From: an uncultured Christensenellaceae bacterium
GTDB lineage: Bacteria > Bacillota > Clostridia > Christensenellales > UBA3700
Direction of reading: 5' to 3'
NCBI GenBank assembly: GCA_944380285.1
Contig: CALWGZ010000001.1
Coordinates: 62,001 to 126,000 of the forward strand
DNA: 64,000 bases
Made by a program: the position numbers and the translations under genes. The notes under the pieces were generated by a model. It made no database searches and was not told the origin of the DNA. It saw only the letters and a program-made list of their open reading frames with translations. Below, piece by piece: positions 10,727-19,595 of the stretch (position 1 is its first letter; each line of letters starts with the position of its first letter).

Positions 10727-12409
10727 ATGCAGACACTTGAAATGATACTCACCCTGCTGGGCGGCTTGGGAGTCTTTTTGATCGCTCTCAAAATAATGAG
10801 CGAGACATTGGAATCCATTGCGGGCAACAAACTCAAAGACGTATTCAACAAGATCAGTTCAAACCGCTTTGCCGGCATCGCGGTCGGCGCGGGCGTGACC
10901 GCGGTCATCCAAAGCTCGTCGGCGACTACGGTCATGGTGGTCGGCTTTGTCAACGCGGGCGTTATGACTCTCCGTCAGGCGACGGCGATCATCATGGGCG
11001 CCAACATCGGTACGACGATCACCGCGCAGATCGTCGCGCTTCAATTCCTGCCCATCACCGCATTCTTCGGCGCGCTGTCTTGCGTGGGCGCGTTCATGAT
11101 GATGCTTTCCAAGAACGACAAGGTCGTCCGTGCGGGGCAATTGATGGGCAGCGTGGGTATGATCTTCGTCGGGCTTGAAGTGATGAGCGCGTCGATGCAA
11201 AGTTTCAGCGACTCCGAGGCGGTCCGCAACGCGATCGCCGCGGTGAGCAACCCCTTCCTTCTGCTGCTCATAGGACTTGTGATCACCGCGATCATTCAAA
11301 GTTCTTCGGCTACTACCAGCATTCTGATCACGATGGCGGGCGTCGGCTTGATCGACCTCAAAAGCTCCATCTTTCTCACCCTCGGCATCAACATCGGCAC
11401 CTGCGTGACCGCGGTGCTCGCGTCCATCGGCGCGACGACCAACGGCAAACGCGCGTCTGTGATCCACCTTATGTTCAATGTGTTCGGCTCCATCGTGTTC
11501 TTCATTCTCGCGCTATGTCTGCCGATCGACAAATGGCTCGCCGCAGCGTTCCCCGAGATCGAGACGCAGATAGCGATGTTCCATACGATATTCAACGTGA
11601 CGACTACGATTTTGCTGGTCGGCTTCATCAAATACATCACAAGGCTTTCCGAGCTTATCGTCCGCGACAAAAAGCAAAAGCCGGACGAAGACGGCATCGT
11701 CGCCGACAAGTTCGCGTACGTCGACGAAAGACTGCTCGCAACGCCTACCATCGCGCTTGCGCAGGTGCGCAAAGAAATAGAGCTGATGGCGCAGATCGCC
11801 AAGAAAAATTTGGACTGGGCGATCGGCGCGGTCCGCGACGGCAAATTCGAAAAACGCGAAAAGTTCCGCTCGCGCGAAAACCACCTCAACTTTTTACTCA
11901 AAGAGCTGACCGCCTACAACGTCAAGCTGTCCACCAACCCCCTGACCGCTGACAGCGAACGCGAATTGAGCAGCTATTACCGCGCGATCTCCGACCTCGA
12001 ACGCATAGGCGACTATGCCGAGAACATATGCGAATACGCCGACCTTCTCGCCAAGCAAAAGTCGTCCTTCTCCCCCGACGCGCTCAAAGAGCTGGACGAG
12101 ATGACCGCCGACATAAACGAACTGTACGCGCTGGTCATGCGCGCGTTCGAAAACCGCGATCTGTCGCTCCGCGCCGAGGTCGACGCGGCGGAACAGGCGG
12201 TCGACGACTGCAAGGACAAGTTTGAGGCGACGCACATCGAGCGTCTCGCCAAAGGACAATGTTCCGCCGACTCCGGCGCGGTGTGGCTGCACCTCGTCAA
12301 CGATCTCGAACGCGTCGGCGACCACATCCGCAACCTCTTCAACGGCATGAGCGGCTATGTGACCGAAAAGGCGCCGACCAAGGTCGCCGCGACCGCAAAG
12401 CAGGTCTGA
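10727..12409 (+). CDS. Na+/phosphate cotransporter with C-terminal PhoU-like domain
   Basis: 560 residues from MQTLEMILTLLGGLGVFL. The membrane half contains the paired QSSSATT signature (AVIQSSSATTVMVVGF near residue 66 and AIIQSSSATTSILITM near residue 193), the inverted repeat typical of the Na/Pi-II (NptA) family. After the last helix at about 320 comes a soluble helical PhoU-like domain (about 345-550). It likely imports or exports phosphate with sodium at the cell membrane, the PhoU domain modulating flux. Start at 10727 is chosen for GGAGG at 10718-10722. A single-gene unit with its own promoter and terminator. Confidence 0.92.
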   Translation: MQTLEMILTLLGGLGVFLIALKIMSETLESIAGNKLKDVFNKISSNRFAGIAVGAGVTAVIQSSSATTVMVVGFVNAGVMTLRQATAIIMGANIGTTITAQIVALQFLPITAFFGALSCVGAFMMMLSKNDKVVRAGQLMGSVGMIFVGLEVMSASMQSFSDSEAVRNAIAAVSNPFLLLLIGLVITAIIQSSSATTSILITMAGVGLIDLKSSIFLTLGINIGTCVTAVLASIGATTNGKRASVIHLMFNVFGSIVFFILALCLPIDKWLAAAFPEIETQIAMFHTIFNVTTTILLVGFIKYITRLSELIVRDKKQKPDEDGIVADKFAYVDERLLATPTIALAQVRKEIELMAQIAKKNLDWAIGAVRDGKFEKREKFRSRENHLNFLLKELTAYNVKLSTNPLTADSERELSSYYRAISDLERIGDYAENICEYADLLAKQKSSFSPDALKELDEMTADINELYALVMRAFENRDLSLRAEVDAAEQAVDDCKDKFEATHIERLAKGQCSADSGAVWLHLVNDLERVGDHIRNLFNGMSGYVTEKAPTKVAATAKQV

Positions 12410-12425
12410 CCGGCAAAATACCACT

Positions 12426-12460
12426 CGGGCGCGTCCGCAACTCGGACGCGCCCGTTTTTT
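12426..12460 (+). terminator. Terminator after the Na/Pi cotransporter
   Basis: Stem CGGGCGCGTCCG (12426-12437) with its complement (12443-12454), then TTTTTT (12455-12460). Confidence 0.9.
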
Positions 12461-13338
12461 ATCCGATTCATTATTTTCGGATCGACAAGGATCCGCATAG
12501 AATAATTCAAAATCAGTAAAGAAAAAACCGACAAACAGAACCAAGCAGCTTTAAGCGAGCGCGGAACAGAGATGCCTCGCGGAGGCGGCAGAGTGAAGCA
12601 TTCTTCCTCTACATTACAAGATAAAAACGCAACATCGCTTTTTGAGAATAAGGAGGCGATTACATCTCGCCCAACCGCGTTTGGGCGAGATACGGTAATG
12701 CGGCTGTCAAATGACCGCGCTCTTTGACAGCCGCCCCTTGCAGGGGCGTGAGCGGAGCGAACAAGTCCCCTGTCGGAGGGGGAGTCTTGAGGGAAACCAT
12801 TTTGCCGCTCATATGAAAATACCGCCTGCAAGCGATTTGCTTGCAAGCGGTATTGATTTGAGCGATTAGCGAAATGGTGGCCTCGTGGAGGCGGCAGCGT
12901 CGAGTATCATATCGTTATCCACATACCAAAAGTCAAAACGTGAAGTCACATTTTGTTGACAAGGTAGCGCTTCCTGTCGCGCGAAACCGCGCTTCTCGCG
13001 CGACTCGATAACGAAGTCCCCGAACGACCGCGCTCTTCGGGGACTTCCCCTTGCACGACCGCGAGCGGTGAGCGAGCGCTTGTCGTGTCGGAGGGGGAGT
13101 ATTGAGGGGGAACCATTTCGCCGCTACACCACTTAATTACAGATCGAAGCAGACTAATTTGTCAGATAGAACCAAGTAGCTTTGGGTGAGAGATTTTGCA
13201 AAGATTTTGCGCCGTGTGGAACGCCGCTTACCTGCCGGTATGCAAGCGACAGACGGCGTAAAAGATTGCAAAAGATCCGTCCAAAGCGGTGAAAAAGTCC
13301 GCGCCCCAAAGGGAGCGCGGAACTGAAAGGGTGCCCCC
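12461..13338. repeat. Non-coding block with two tandem, degenerate hairpin-rich modules
   Basis: No credible gene. Two copies of one module can be aligned. Copy 1 (about 12535-12809): GAACCAAGCAGCTTT, then GCCTCGCGGAGGCGGCAG, a 10-bp hairpin 12665-12690, an 11-bp hairpin 12701-12733, and a block from CCCCTTGCA to TTGCCGCT. Copy 2 (about 12885-13125): GCCTCGTGGAGGCGGCAG, a 9-bp hairpin 12976-13004, a 12-bp hairpin 13013-13047, and CCCCTTGCA to TCGCCGCT. A further GAACCAAGTAGCTTT begins at 13169. Loops are conserved (around ACCGCG) while stems differ between copies and still pair. A separate palindrome, ACCGC...GCGGT, sits at 12818-12853. Confidence 0.8.
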
Positions 13339-15279
13339 TCAAAGCAAACTTCTCGTCTCGATCTCTTCGACCGCCCTTTGAGCGAACTCGTCGAGCGTCA
13401 TCTCGCCGATCACGCCCTCTCCTCTCCTGCGGACGGAGACTTTGCCCTCTTGCGCCTCTTTGTCGCCGACGACGAGCATATACGGCACCTTTTCGAGCTG
13501 CGCGGAACGGATCTTGTAGCCGATAGTCTCGTTGCGCGAATCGACCTCGCAGCGGATGCCGCGTCTCGACAGCGCGTCGGAGAGGCTCTTTGCATACTCC
13601 TCGTTGCGCTCGGTGACGCTGAGGATCTTGACCTGCGTGGGGGCGATCCACATCGGGAACGCGCCGGCATACTTCTCGATGAGCAGTGCGATCGTGCGCT
13701 CAAAGCAGCCGATCGACGTGCGGTGGATGATGTAGGGACGGCGCTTTTCGCCGTTTTCGTCGACGTAGGTCATGTCGAAGTTCTCGGCGAGGAACATATC
13801 GACCTGAACGGTGATGATCGTATCCTCTTTGCCGTGGACGTTCTTGATCTGGATGTCGAGTTTGGGGCCGTAGAACGCCGCCTCGCCGACCGCTTCGGTA
13901 TACTCGATGCCGAGGTGGTCGAGGATCTTTTTCATCGTCGCCTCCGCCTTTGCCCAGACGTCGGGTTCGTAGATATACTTCTTTTTGTCGTTCGGGTCCC
14001 ACTTGGAGAAGCGGTAGGTGACGTCGTCCTGCAAGCCGACAGCTTTGAGCATGAACTTGATGAGGTCGACCGCGCCCTTGAACTCCTCTTCGAGCTGTTC
14101 GGGGGTGCAGACGATGTGCCCTTCGCTGATCGTAAATTGGCGGACGCGTATGAGTCCGTGCATCTCGCCGCTGCTCTCGTTGCGGAACAGAGTCGAGGTC
14201 TCGCCGTACCTGATCGGCAGGTCGCGGTAGCTCTTGAGCCCGTTGTTGTAGATCGTGTATTGGAAGGGGCAGGTCATCGGGCGCAGCGCAAAGACCTCGT
14301 CGTCCTTGCTCTCGTCGCCGATGACGAACATGCCGTCCTTGTAGTGATCCCAGTGCCCGGACACCTTGTAGAGGTCGGACTTCGCCATGTACGGCGTGCG
14401 GGTGCGGACGTAGCCGCGCCTGTCCTCTTCGTCCTCGACAAAGCGGACGAGTGTGCGGAAGATGCGCTCGCCCTTGGGCATGAGCAGCGGCAAGCCCTGC
14501 CCTATGCGCTCGTCGGTCATGAAGATGCCCAGCTCTCTTCCCAGCTTGTTGTGGTCGCGCTTTTTCGCCTCTTCGACAGCGGCGAGATACTTGGTCAATT
14601 CGCTCTTTTTGTCAAAGCAGGTGCCGTAGACGCGCGAGAGCATCTTGTTGTGCTCGTTGCCGCGCCAATACGCGCCCGTAAGCGAGGTCAGCTTGAAAGC
14701 CTTGATCATGCCCGTCGACGGCAGATGCGGACCTGCGCACAGGTCGACGAAATTGCCTTGACGATAGAAGGAGATCTCGGCGTCCTCGGGCAGATCGTTG
14801 ATCAGCTCGACCTTGTATGGCTCGTTGTAGCTCTGCATCAACTCGATCGCCTCTTTGCGCGGCAGCACGAATCTCTCGAGCTTGTAGTCCGCCTTGATGA
14901 TCTTCGCCATCTCGCGCTCGACCATCTCCAATTCTTCGAACGAGATGGGCGTCGCAAAGTCGAAATCGTAATAAAATCCCTCGTCGATCGCGGGACCGAT
15001 CGCGAGTTTGACCGTCGGATGCACGCTCTTCATCGCCTGCGCGAGAACATGCGAGCAGGTATGGCGGTAAATGCGCCTGCCCTCGGGGTCTTTGAATGTC
15101 AGGATCTGCAACGAGCAGTCCTTTTCGGGCACATAGCCCAACTCGACGACATTGCCGTCGACGATCGCGCCGAGCGCCGCACGCGCCAGCCCTTCCGAAA
15201 TGCGCGCCGCGATCTGCGCTACGCTCTCACCTTCCGCGCACTCGAGCGCGCTTCCGTCCTTCAAAGTGACTTTGATCAT
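13339..15279 (-). CDS. thrS: Threonyl-tRNA synthetase
   Basis: 646 residues from [13 protein letters not shown]. Order: TGS domain (1-60), editing domain with [12 protein letters not shown], class II catalytic core (motif 2 [18 protein letters not shown]; motif 3 region [22 protein letters not shown]), and the anticodon-binding domain from about 545. It charges tRNA-Thr and hydrolyses Ser-tRNA-Thr. Start chosen from GGAGG immediately before ATGATC; the longer frame to 15336 lies in the T-box terminator. Expression is controlled by the T-box leader directly upstream. Confidence 0.98.
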   Translation of the reverse strand: MIKVTLKDGSALECAEGESVAQIAARISEGLARAALGAIVDGNVVELGYVPEKDCSLQILTFKDPEGRRIYRHTCSHVLAQAMKSVHPTVKLAIGPAIDEGFYYDFDFATPISFEELEMVEREMAKIIKADYKLERFVLPRKEAIELMQSYNEPYKVELINDLPEDAEISFYRQGNFVDLCAGPHLPSTGMIKAFKLTSLTGAYWRGNEHNKMLSRVYGTCFDKKSELTKYLAAVEEAKKRDHNKLGRELGIFMTDERIGQGLPLLMPKGERIFRTLVRFVEDEEDRRGYVRTRTPYMAKSDLYKVSGHWDHYKDGMFVIGDESKDDEVFALRPMTCPFQYTIYNNGLKSYRDLPIRYGETSTLFRNESSGEMHGLIRVRQFTISEGHIVCTPEQLEEEFKGAVDLIKFMLKAVGLQDDVTYRFSKWDPNDKKKYIYEPDVWAKAEATMKKILDHLGIEYTEAVGEAAFYGPKLDIQIKNVHGKEDTIITVQVDMFLAENFDMTYVDENGEKRRPYIIHRTSIGCFERTIALLIEKYAGAFPMWIAPTQVKILSVTERNEEYAKSLSDALSRRGIRCEVDSRNETIGYKIRSAQLEKVPYMLVVGDKEAQEGKVSVRRRGEGVIGEMTLDEFAQRAVEEIETRSLL

Positions 15280-15289
15280 ATATTCCTCC

Positions 15290-15514
15290 AAAAAAGGCGC
15301 CCCTGCATATGCAAGGACGCCTTGGCGTGGTTCCACCTTACTTCACGGCTTTCGCCGCATCTCATTGAGCCGATTCGTTCGGCAAGACGTGCTTTTCGCC
15401 GGGTGGTACGTTTCCGCCGCCGCGTACCTCTCTTTCAGCCGAGGAGAGGCTCTCTGTGACGCTCGTCACGGAACGCTTGTCCCTGCGCGTGCCGACATCG
15501 GCACTGCAATCGTA
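15290..15514 (-). promoter_or_regulatory. T-box riboswitch of thrS
   Basis: On the minus strand the T-box sequence AAGGTGGAACCACG (15339-15326) is followed by a GC-rich hairpin and six T (15295-15290), an intrinsic terminator directly before the thrS ribosome binding site. Upstream are long stem-loop segments as in stem I of T-box leaders; ACC followed by A in GTACCACCC (around 15409-15401) is a plausible threonine specifier codon. Uncharged tRNA-Thr is expected to bind and favour the antiterminator. Confidence 0.93.
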
Positions 15515-15520
15515 TCTATC

Positions 15521-15549
15521 ATTTTATCCCCGAAAACATCGTTTGTCAA
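15521..15549 (-). promoter_or_regulatory. thrS promoter
   Basis: Minus strand TTGACA (15549-15544), 17-base spacer, TAAAAT (15526-15521), a few bases before the T-box leader. Confidence 0.75.
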
Positions 15550-15637
15550 CTGTTTTTCAGTGCCAAAAATCTTCATTTTCACCCATTCCGCCCTCTCGGC
15601 ATATACTGCCACGGAACTTCCGACAAGGAGAATGAAG

Positions 15638-16834
15638 ATGTTTGGAATGGGATGCAACTTTTGCAATTGCGGCAGACGCACGGGCTCTAGCGCGCCGCCG
15701 TATTATATCGTGACCGGTCCGACCGGACCTACGGGGCCTATGGGACCTCCCGGAGGTCCTTCCGGCGCGACAGGTCCGACAGGACCGACCGGACCGACCG
15801 GGCCTACGGGCGCGACCGGTCCGCAGGGCGTACAGGGTCTCCAAGGCGTACAGGGTTTGATCGGACCTACCGGACCGACAGGTCCTGCCGGCACGGGCGG
15901 AACGGGCGCGACAGGTCCGACAGGACCGACGGGACCTACGGGACCGACCGGTCCGACAGGTCCGCAAGGCGCACAAGGTGCCGCAGGGGCGGCAGGCGCG
16001 ACGGGCGCGACGGGCGCAACAGGTCCGACCGGACCGCAAGGGATGCAGGGTTTGACCGGAGCGACAGGCGCGACCGGCGCTACTGGACCGACCGGTCCGA
16101 CAGGTCCGCAAGGCGCACAAGGCGCCGCAGGGGCGGCAGGCGCGACGGGCGCGACGGGACCGACCGGTCCGACAGGTCCGCAAGGCGCACAAGGTGCCGC
16201 AGGGGCGGCAGGCGCGACGGGCGCGACCGGCGCAACGGGGCCGACGGGTCCGACCGGTCCGCAAGGGATACAGGGTTTGACCGGAGCGACAGGGGCGACC
16301 GGCGCAACGGGTCCGACCGGACCGACAGGTCCGCAAGGCGCTCAAGGCGCCGCAGGGGCGGCAGGCGCGACGGGCGCGACAGGTCCGACGGGACCGACGG
16401 GACCGGCGATCTCGACCGCATACGGTCTGCTCTATCAAAACGCGACGCAGACGCCGACGGTCAACGACACTACCACCCCGGTCGAGCTTGAGTTGAACAC
16501 CGCCGGCGCAAGTGCAAATATGGGCGCGGCGACGAACACACTGACGATACAGCAGCAGGGGACCTATCTCGTCTCCTACTCGCTCAACGTCTCGCCGAGC
16601 GCGGCGGGCAACGTGACCGCTCAAGTCCTCCAAAACGACGCTCCCGTGGCGTCGACTCAGCAGACCGTATATGCCGCGGCGAGCCAGGCGACCCCGATAT
16701 CGGGCAGCTATGTGCTTACGCTCAATCAAAGCGACGAACTCAACCTCGCGTTGACTTTCCCCTCCTACACCGGCGGTTACACCGCGACGGTAGGAGCAAA
16801 CGCGACGTTGTCGGCAGTCAAGCTGACCGCATAA
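15638..16834 (+). CDS. Collagen-like repeat protein with BclA-type C-terminal domain
   Basis: 398 residues from [16 protein letters not shown]. After a short Cys-rich leader, a collagen-like region (about 25-260) of Gly-X-Y triplets, mostly [12 protein letters not shown] and GAA, then a roughly 135-residue C-terminal beta domain ([19 protein letters not shown] to the end) resembling the trimeric C1q/TNF-like head of exosporium protein BclA. No classical signal peptide. Likely forms surface or spore filaments. Two in-frame ATGs (15632, 15638) sit behind AAGGAG; 15638 has the better spacing. The DNA encoding the triplets is itself a near-perfect repeat array, so length variation is expected. 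Confidence 0.85.
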   Translation: MFGMGCNFCNCGRRTGSSAPPYYIVTGPTGPTGPMGPPGGPSGATGPTGPTGPTGPTGATGPQGVQGLQGVQGLIGPTGPTGPAGTGGTGATGPTGPTGPTGPTGPTGPQGAQGAAGAAGATGATGATGPTGPQGMQGLTGATGATGATGPTGPTGPQGAQGAAGAAGATGATGPTGPTGPQGAQGAAGAAGATGATGATGPTGPTGPQGIQGLTGATGATGATGPTGPTGPQGAQGAAGAAGATGATGPTGPTGPAISTAYGLLYQNATQTPTVNDTTTPVELELNTAGASANMGAATNTLTIQQQGTYLVSYSLNVSPSAAGNVTAQVLQNDAPVASTQQTVYAAASQATPISGSYVLTLNQSDELNLALTFPSYTGGYTATVGANATLSAVKLTA

Positions 16835-16841
16835 GCATACG

Positions 16842-16875
16842 AAAAAACCGCTCCTCGCATGAGGGGCGGTTTTTA
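16842..16875. terminator. Bidirectional terminator
   Basis: Inverted repeat AAAAACCGCTCCTC / GAGGGGCGGTTTTT with loop GCAT, between the converging collagen-like and metallophosphoesterase genes; U-runs in both directions. Confidence 0.85.
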
Positions 16876-16882
16876 TCGGGCT

Positions 16883-18031
16883 TTACCAACCCGAATATTC
16901 GTTGTAGACGAAGCTCTCGGGCGGTTCGATGACGCTGATCTTGTATCTGCTCTCGGTCGTCGTCGCGTTGACATTGATGTCGATGACGCTCGCGCCGATC
17001 GGGATGCGTCTCTCCCACGCCTCGACGCCCGACGTCCTGCCGTAGTGCAGGATGACCGGAAAATCGCTGTCGCGGTCTTTGCCCTTATAGAGCACCGCAA
17101 AGTTGTGGTCGTGGTCGTGCCCCGCGGTGACGAAGTCGGTGCTTTTCAGCTCGACCATCTTGTCGTACATGCCGATGTTCGTCTCGGGCACATAGCAATG
17201 GTCTTGGATGCTGTATTGCGTAAAGCTGCCCCAGAGCGGATAGTTGTCCAGCGCGTCCTGATACTCATAGAGGGGGACGTGCATGAACAGCGCGGAATTG
17301 ACGAGCTTTCCGGCGCGCTCGCAAAGCGCGTTGACCTCGCGCTCGTACCACTGCACCTGATCGGCGGACAAGCCCATATATCCGGGGCCGCGGCTGCCGT
17401 CTTCATTGAAGACCTTGCCGTGCGTATCCATATTGATCAGCCCGTAGACGACGTTGCCGTCCTTGTCGACGACGTCGATCACATAGTTGCCTGTGCCGGT
17501 GGTGTCGCCCTTCTGCATCAGCGAATACTTGTAGCCCTGCAAGATCTCGAGCAGCTCTTCGTTGCCCTGTTCCTCGTTTTCTTGACCGACGAGCGCCTGG
17601 GTGTCCCAGCTCCACTCTCCGTCGTGGTTGCCGAGCGTGTACATCCAAGGAATGCCCGCCTCTTCAAAGATCTCGGCGATCGCGACGATGCCCTTTTCGC
17701 GCTGGCGGTACCAATAGATGCCCATGGCCGCGTCGCCAGTGACGGCGACGACGTCGGGATCGGCGATGCGGATCGCCGTCTTGACCCACTCGATGGTCTG
17801 TTGATCGTTGCCGTTCCAAGCCGGCGCGGTCAGGTGAAGATCGGTCAATTGCAGCACGCGCAATTTGCCGTCGTCGTCCACGGTTACGCTGGTCGCCTTT
17901 TGGACGGGGTCTTTGCGATAGTCAAACGCGTACAGCCAGCCGAAGACGGACAAGCCGACGACAAGCACGATGACCAAAACTGCTGCAACGGCGGTGATGA
18001 CTATCTTCTTCCGTTTGGAAATTGTGCTCAT
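16883..18031 (-). CDS. Membrane-anchored calcineurin-like metallophosphoesterase
   Basis: 382 residues. A basic N-terminus and one membrane helix (about 10-34) anchor an extracytoplasmic domain with the metallophosphoesterase motifs in order: LQLTDLHLT (D-x-H), VAVTGDAAM (GD), TLGNHDGEW (GNHD), ALFMHVPLYE (H) and TAGHDHDHNF (GHxH). These residues bind two metals and hydrolyse phosphoesters. Substrate unknown. It starts 34 bases after the MscS gene and is probably co-transcribed with it. Confidence 0.88.
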   Translation of the reverse strand: MSTISKRKKIVITAVAAVLVIVLVVGLSVFGWLYAFDYRKDPVQKATSVTVDDDGKLRVLQLTDLHLTAPAWNGNDQQTIEWVKTAIRIADPDVVAVTGDAAMGIYWYRQREKGIVAIAEIFEEAGIPWMYTLGNHDGEWSWDTQALVGQENEEQGNEELLEILQGYKYSLMQKGDTTGTGNYVIDVVDKDGNVVYGLINMDTHGKVFNEDGSRGPGYMGLSADQVQWYEREVNALCERAGKLVNSALFMHVPLYEYQDALDNYPLWGSFTQYSIQDHCYVPETNIGMYDKMVELKSTDFVTAGHDHDHNFAVLYKGKDRDSDFPVILHYGRTSGVEAWERRIPIGASVIDINVNATTTESRYKISVIEPPESFVYNEYSGW

Positions 18032-18064
18032 ATTTCCTCCATTTTGCGGCTTTCGCCGCGCATA

Positions 18065-18910
18065 TTATTTTTTCTTAGTCTCGGTTTTGCTCTCCTTGTC
18101 CGCGGCGGTGTGGATCTGCAATTGCGGATAGGGGATCTCTATGCCGTTGGCGTCGAACGCGAGCTTTACCGCCTCGCGCATCGCATACTTGGCGTCGTAA
18201 TACTTGTCCGTCGGCACCCAGAACTTGACCGCGATGTCCACGCTCGACGCGGCGTGCGCCTCCACGCCGACGAACGGCTCGGGATCTTCGAGCGCATAGT
18301 CAAGCCCCTTCACGCATTCGAGGATGATCGCCTTTGCGGTCTCGAAGTCGTTCTCGTACGCGACCGAAAAAATCAGCTCCACGCGGCGCGTCGGCTTGGT
18401 CGTATAGTTGATGATCTCATCGTTCGCGGCGGTGCTGTTGGGGATGACCACCAAGGTGTTGTCCGCTTTGCGGATATAGGTATAAAACAACTTTATGTCC
18501 TCGACGGTGCCCTTGTTGCCGTCCAGCTCGATCTCGTCGCCGACGCGGTAAGGATGCGTGACAAGCAGCACGATGCCGCCCGCGATATTGGACAGCGAGC
18601 CCTGCAACGCAAGGCCGATCGTCACGCCCAAAGACGCGATCGCAGCGGTGATGCTGGACGTCTCGAAGCCGAGATAGGCGACGAAGATGATCAACAGGAT
18701 GAACTTGATCGCGCGGCGCGACCACGTCTCGGTGACGCGGACGACCGCCTCGTCCAAATTCTTCTTGCGCATGAACTTCGCCAATTTTTTGGTGACGAAA
18801 TTGGTGACCTTGAACAGGATCAAAAGTACGATGATCGCAAAGACCGCTTTGATCCCCTGGGTGGTGAGCCACGAGCCCACGTCGTTGAGCATTTGAGTGA
18901 ACTTTTCCAT
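18065..18910 (-). CDS. Small-conductance mechanosensitive channel (MscS family)
   Basis: 281 residues from MEKFTQMLND. Three membrane helices (about 17-38, 60-78 and 88-112), the third containing the glycine/alanine-rich pore helix (IAAIASLGVTIGLALQGSLSNIAGGIVLL), then a beta domain with PYRVGDEIELDG and the C-terminal alpha-beta domain. It opens under membrane tension to release solutes during osmotic downshock. Start chosen from GGAGAG upstream; the tail ends in a charged KESKTETKKK. Confidence 0.93.
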   Translation of the reverse strand: MEKFTQMLNDVGSWLTTQGIKAVFAIIVLLILFKVTNFVTKKLAKFMRKKNLDEAVVRVTETWSRRAIKFILLIIFVAYLGFETSSITAAIASLGVTIGLALQGSLSNIAGGIVLLVTHPYRVGDEIELDGNKGTVEDIKLFYTYIRKADNTLVVIPNSTAANDEIINYTTKPTRRVELIFSVAYENDFETAKAIILECVKGLDYALEDPEPFVGVEAHAASSVDIAVKFWVPTDKYYDAKYAMREAVKLAFDANGIEIPYPQLQIHTAADKESKTETKKK

Positions 18911-18935
18911 AGATCTCTCCGAACTTTCTGGTAAC

Positions 18936-18964
18936 ATTATAACATCACACGCGCGCGATGACAA
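18936..18964 (-). promoter_or_regulatory. MscS operon promoter
   Basis: Minus strand TTGTCA (18964-18959), 17-base spacer, TATAAT (18941-18936). Confidence 0.65.
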
Positions 18965-19039
18965 GTCTTGCGGCGAAAAACATCGATATGTGCTTCAAAA
19001 CTGCGACCAAAACATTGCCAAACACAACCCGTATATTTT

Positions 19040-19227
19040 GTGAAATGAGCGTTCGCGGTGTTCACGCTCGTGAAATGACCGCGTTGCGGTCGTGAAATAG
19101 ACGCGCTGTGCGCGTCCGTGAAATAAAATTCGCCTCATCGTCGCGCAGCGACATTTCATGTTTGCGCACCGCGCAAACATTTCACTCCGCGCAGCGGAAT
19201 TTCACTCGCCGATAAGGCGAATTTCAC
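19040..19227. repeat. Mirrored array of micro-hairpins separated by GTGAAAT / ATTTCAC
   Basis: Non-coding. Four GTGAAAT boxes (19040, 19070, 19092, 19118) are followed by four inverse ATTTCAY boxes (19153, 19179, 19199, 19221). Between successive boxes lies a small hairpin with its own sequence: GAGCGT/ACGCTC, GACCGC/GCGGTC, GACGCG/CGCGTC, then GTCGC/GCGAC, TGTTTGCGC/GCGCAAACA, TCCGC/GCGGA and TCGCC/GGCGA. The boxes are constant, the stems all differ. The left and right halves can also pair through the boxes and through AAATTCGCC with its complement. Confidence 0.9.
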
Positions 19228-19229
19228 TG

Positions 19230-19261
19230 AGATGACGAGGTCAAATTTGACCTCGTCATCT
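19230..19261. repeat. Perfect 32-base palindrome
   Basis: Each half is 16 bases, AGATGACGAGGTCAAA followed by its exact complement with no loop. It directly abuts the micro-hairpin array on one side and the tRNA-Leu tail copies on the other. Confidence 0.9.
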
Positions 19262-19263
19262 CC

Positions 19264-19335
19264 CCCGGTAACCGCACCAAAGCGAAAGAACGAGCCCAAC
19301 CGGCTCGTTTTTCGCCATTCAATCTCCGGGACTTG
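19264..19335. repeat. Outer, decayed copy of the tRNA-Leu tail/terminator palindrome
   Basis: Holds CCCGGTAACCGCACCA (19264-19279), the tRNA-Leu 3' end on the plus strand, then a terminator arm pair CGAGCC/GGCTCG and a truncated opposite copy ending CCGGGACTTG (19326-19335), identical to 19507-19516 in the tRNA T-arm. Confidence 0.85.
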
Positions 19336-19439
19336 CCTTACAGCGAGCGCCGTTAGGATATGCCGCGCCACGGCAGTGGCGCGGCACGCGAGCGTGCACC
19401 GGATAAACGGCCGAATTTTGCGAGGCCGTTATCCGGTGC
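19336..19439. mobile_element. tRNA-tail element, core (tRNA-Leu copy)
   Basis: 104 bases between two copies of the tRNA-tail palindrome. Order on the plus strand: a 22-base imperfect palindrome (CCTTACAGCG...CGCCGTTAGG, 19336-19357), an 8-bp hairpin GCCGCGCC/GGCGCGGC (19362-19385), ACGCGAGCGTGCACC (19386-19400) and a long hairpin 19395-19440. The first and third blocks are identical to those at 39438-39501 beside tRNA-Ser. No coding capacity. Classed as a mobile or amplifying element by inference. Confidence 0.75.
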
Positions 19440-19514
19440 AGTCCCGGTAACCGCACCAAAGCGAAAAACGAGCCCAACCGGCTCGTTTTTCGCTTTGGTG
19501 CGGTTACCGGGACT
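19440..19514. repeat. Perfect 35-bp inverted repeat including the tRNA-Leu 3' end
   Basis: 19440-19474 is the exact complement of 19480-19514, with a 5-base loop. The right arm includes the last 19 bases of tRNA-Leu (19496-19514); the inner part, GCGAAAAACGAGCC with its complement, serves as the tRNA terminator. Confidence 0.95.
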
Positions 19515-19578
19515 TGAACCCGGATGGTTGCCCATACGCCCCTCAAACGTACGCGTCTGCCTATTCCGCCATAACCGC
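19496..19578 (-). tRNA. tRNA-Leu (anticodon GAG)
   Basis: 83 bases including encoded CCA. Acceptor arms GCGGTTA / TAACCGC, T-arm CCGGGTTCAAGTCCCGG, a long variable arm as in class II tRNAs, anticodon loop TTGAGGG giving GAG. Its 3' end forms one arm of the 35-bp inverted repeat downstream. Confidence 0.95.
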
Positions 19579-19595
19579 ATATTCGCAACAGCATT

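Noticed and set aside
12355-12846. 163-codon minus-strand frame downstream of the cotransporter
   Set aside because: Runs through the terminator and hairpin repeats, no start signal or family.
13378-15459. 693-codon plus-strand frame
   Set aside because: Antisense of thrS; an artefact of GC-rich third positions.
15557-16729. 390-codon minus-strand frame rich in Arg, Cys and Gly
   Set aside because: Reverse complement of the collagen triplet repeats; no independent evidence.
19040-19227. Possible CRISPR array
   Set aside because: Repeats are only 7 bases, spacers are hairpins of uneven length, orientation inverts midway and no cas gene is present.
19440-19514. Ordinary attL/attR of a tRNA-targeting integrative element
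   Set aside because: Integrase att sites leave direct repeats of the tRNA tail around large DNA; here the copy is inverted, only a short core lies between, and the same core occurs at another tRNA.
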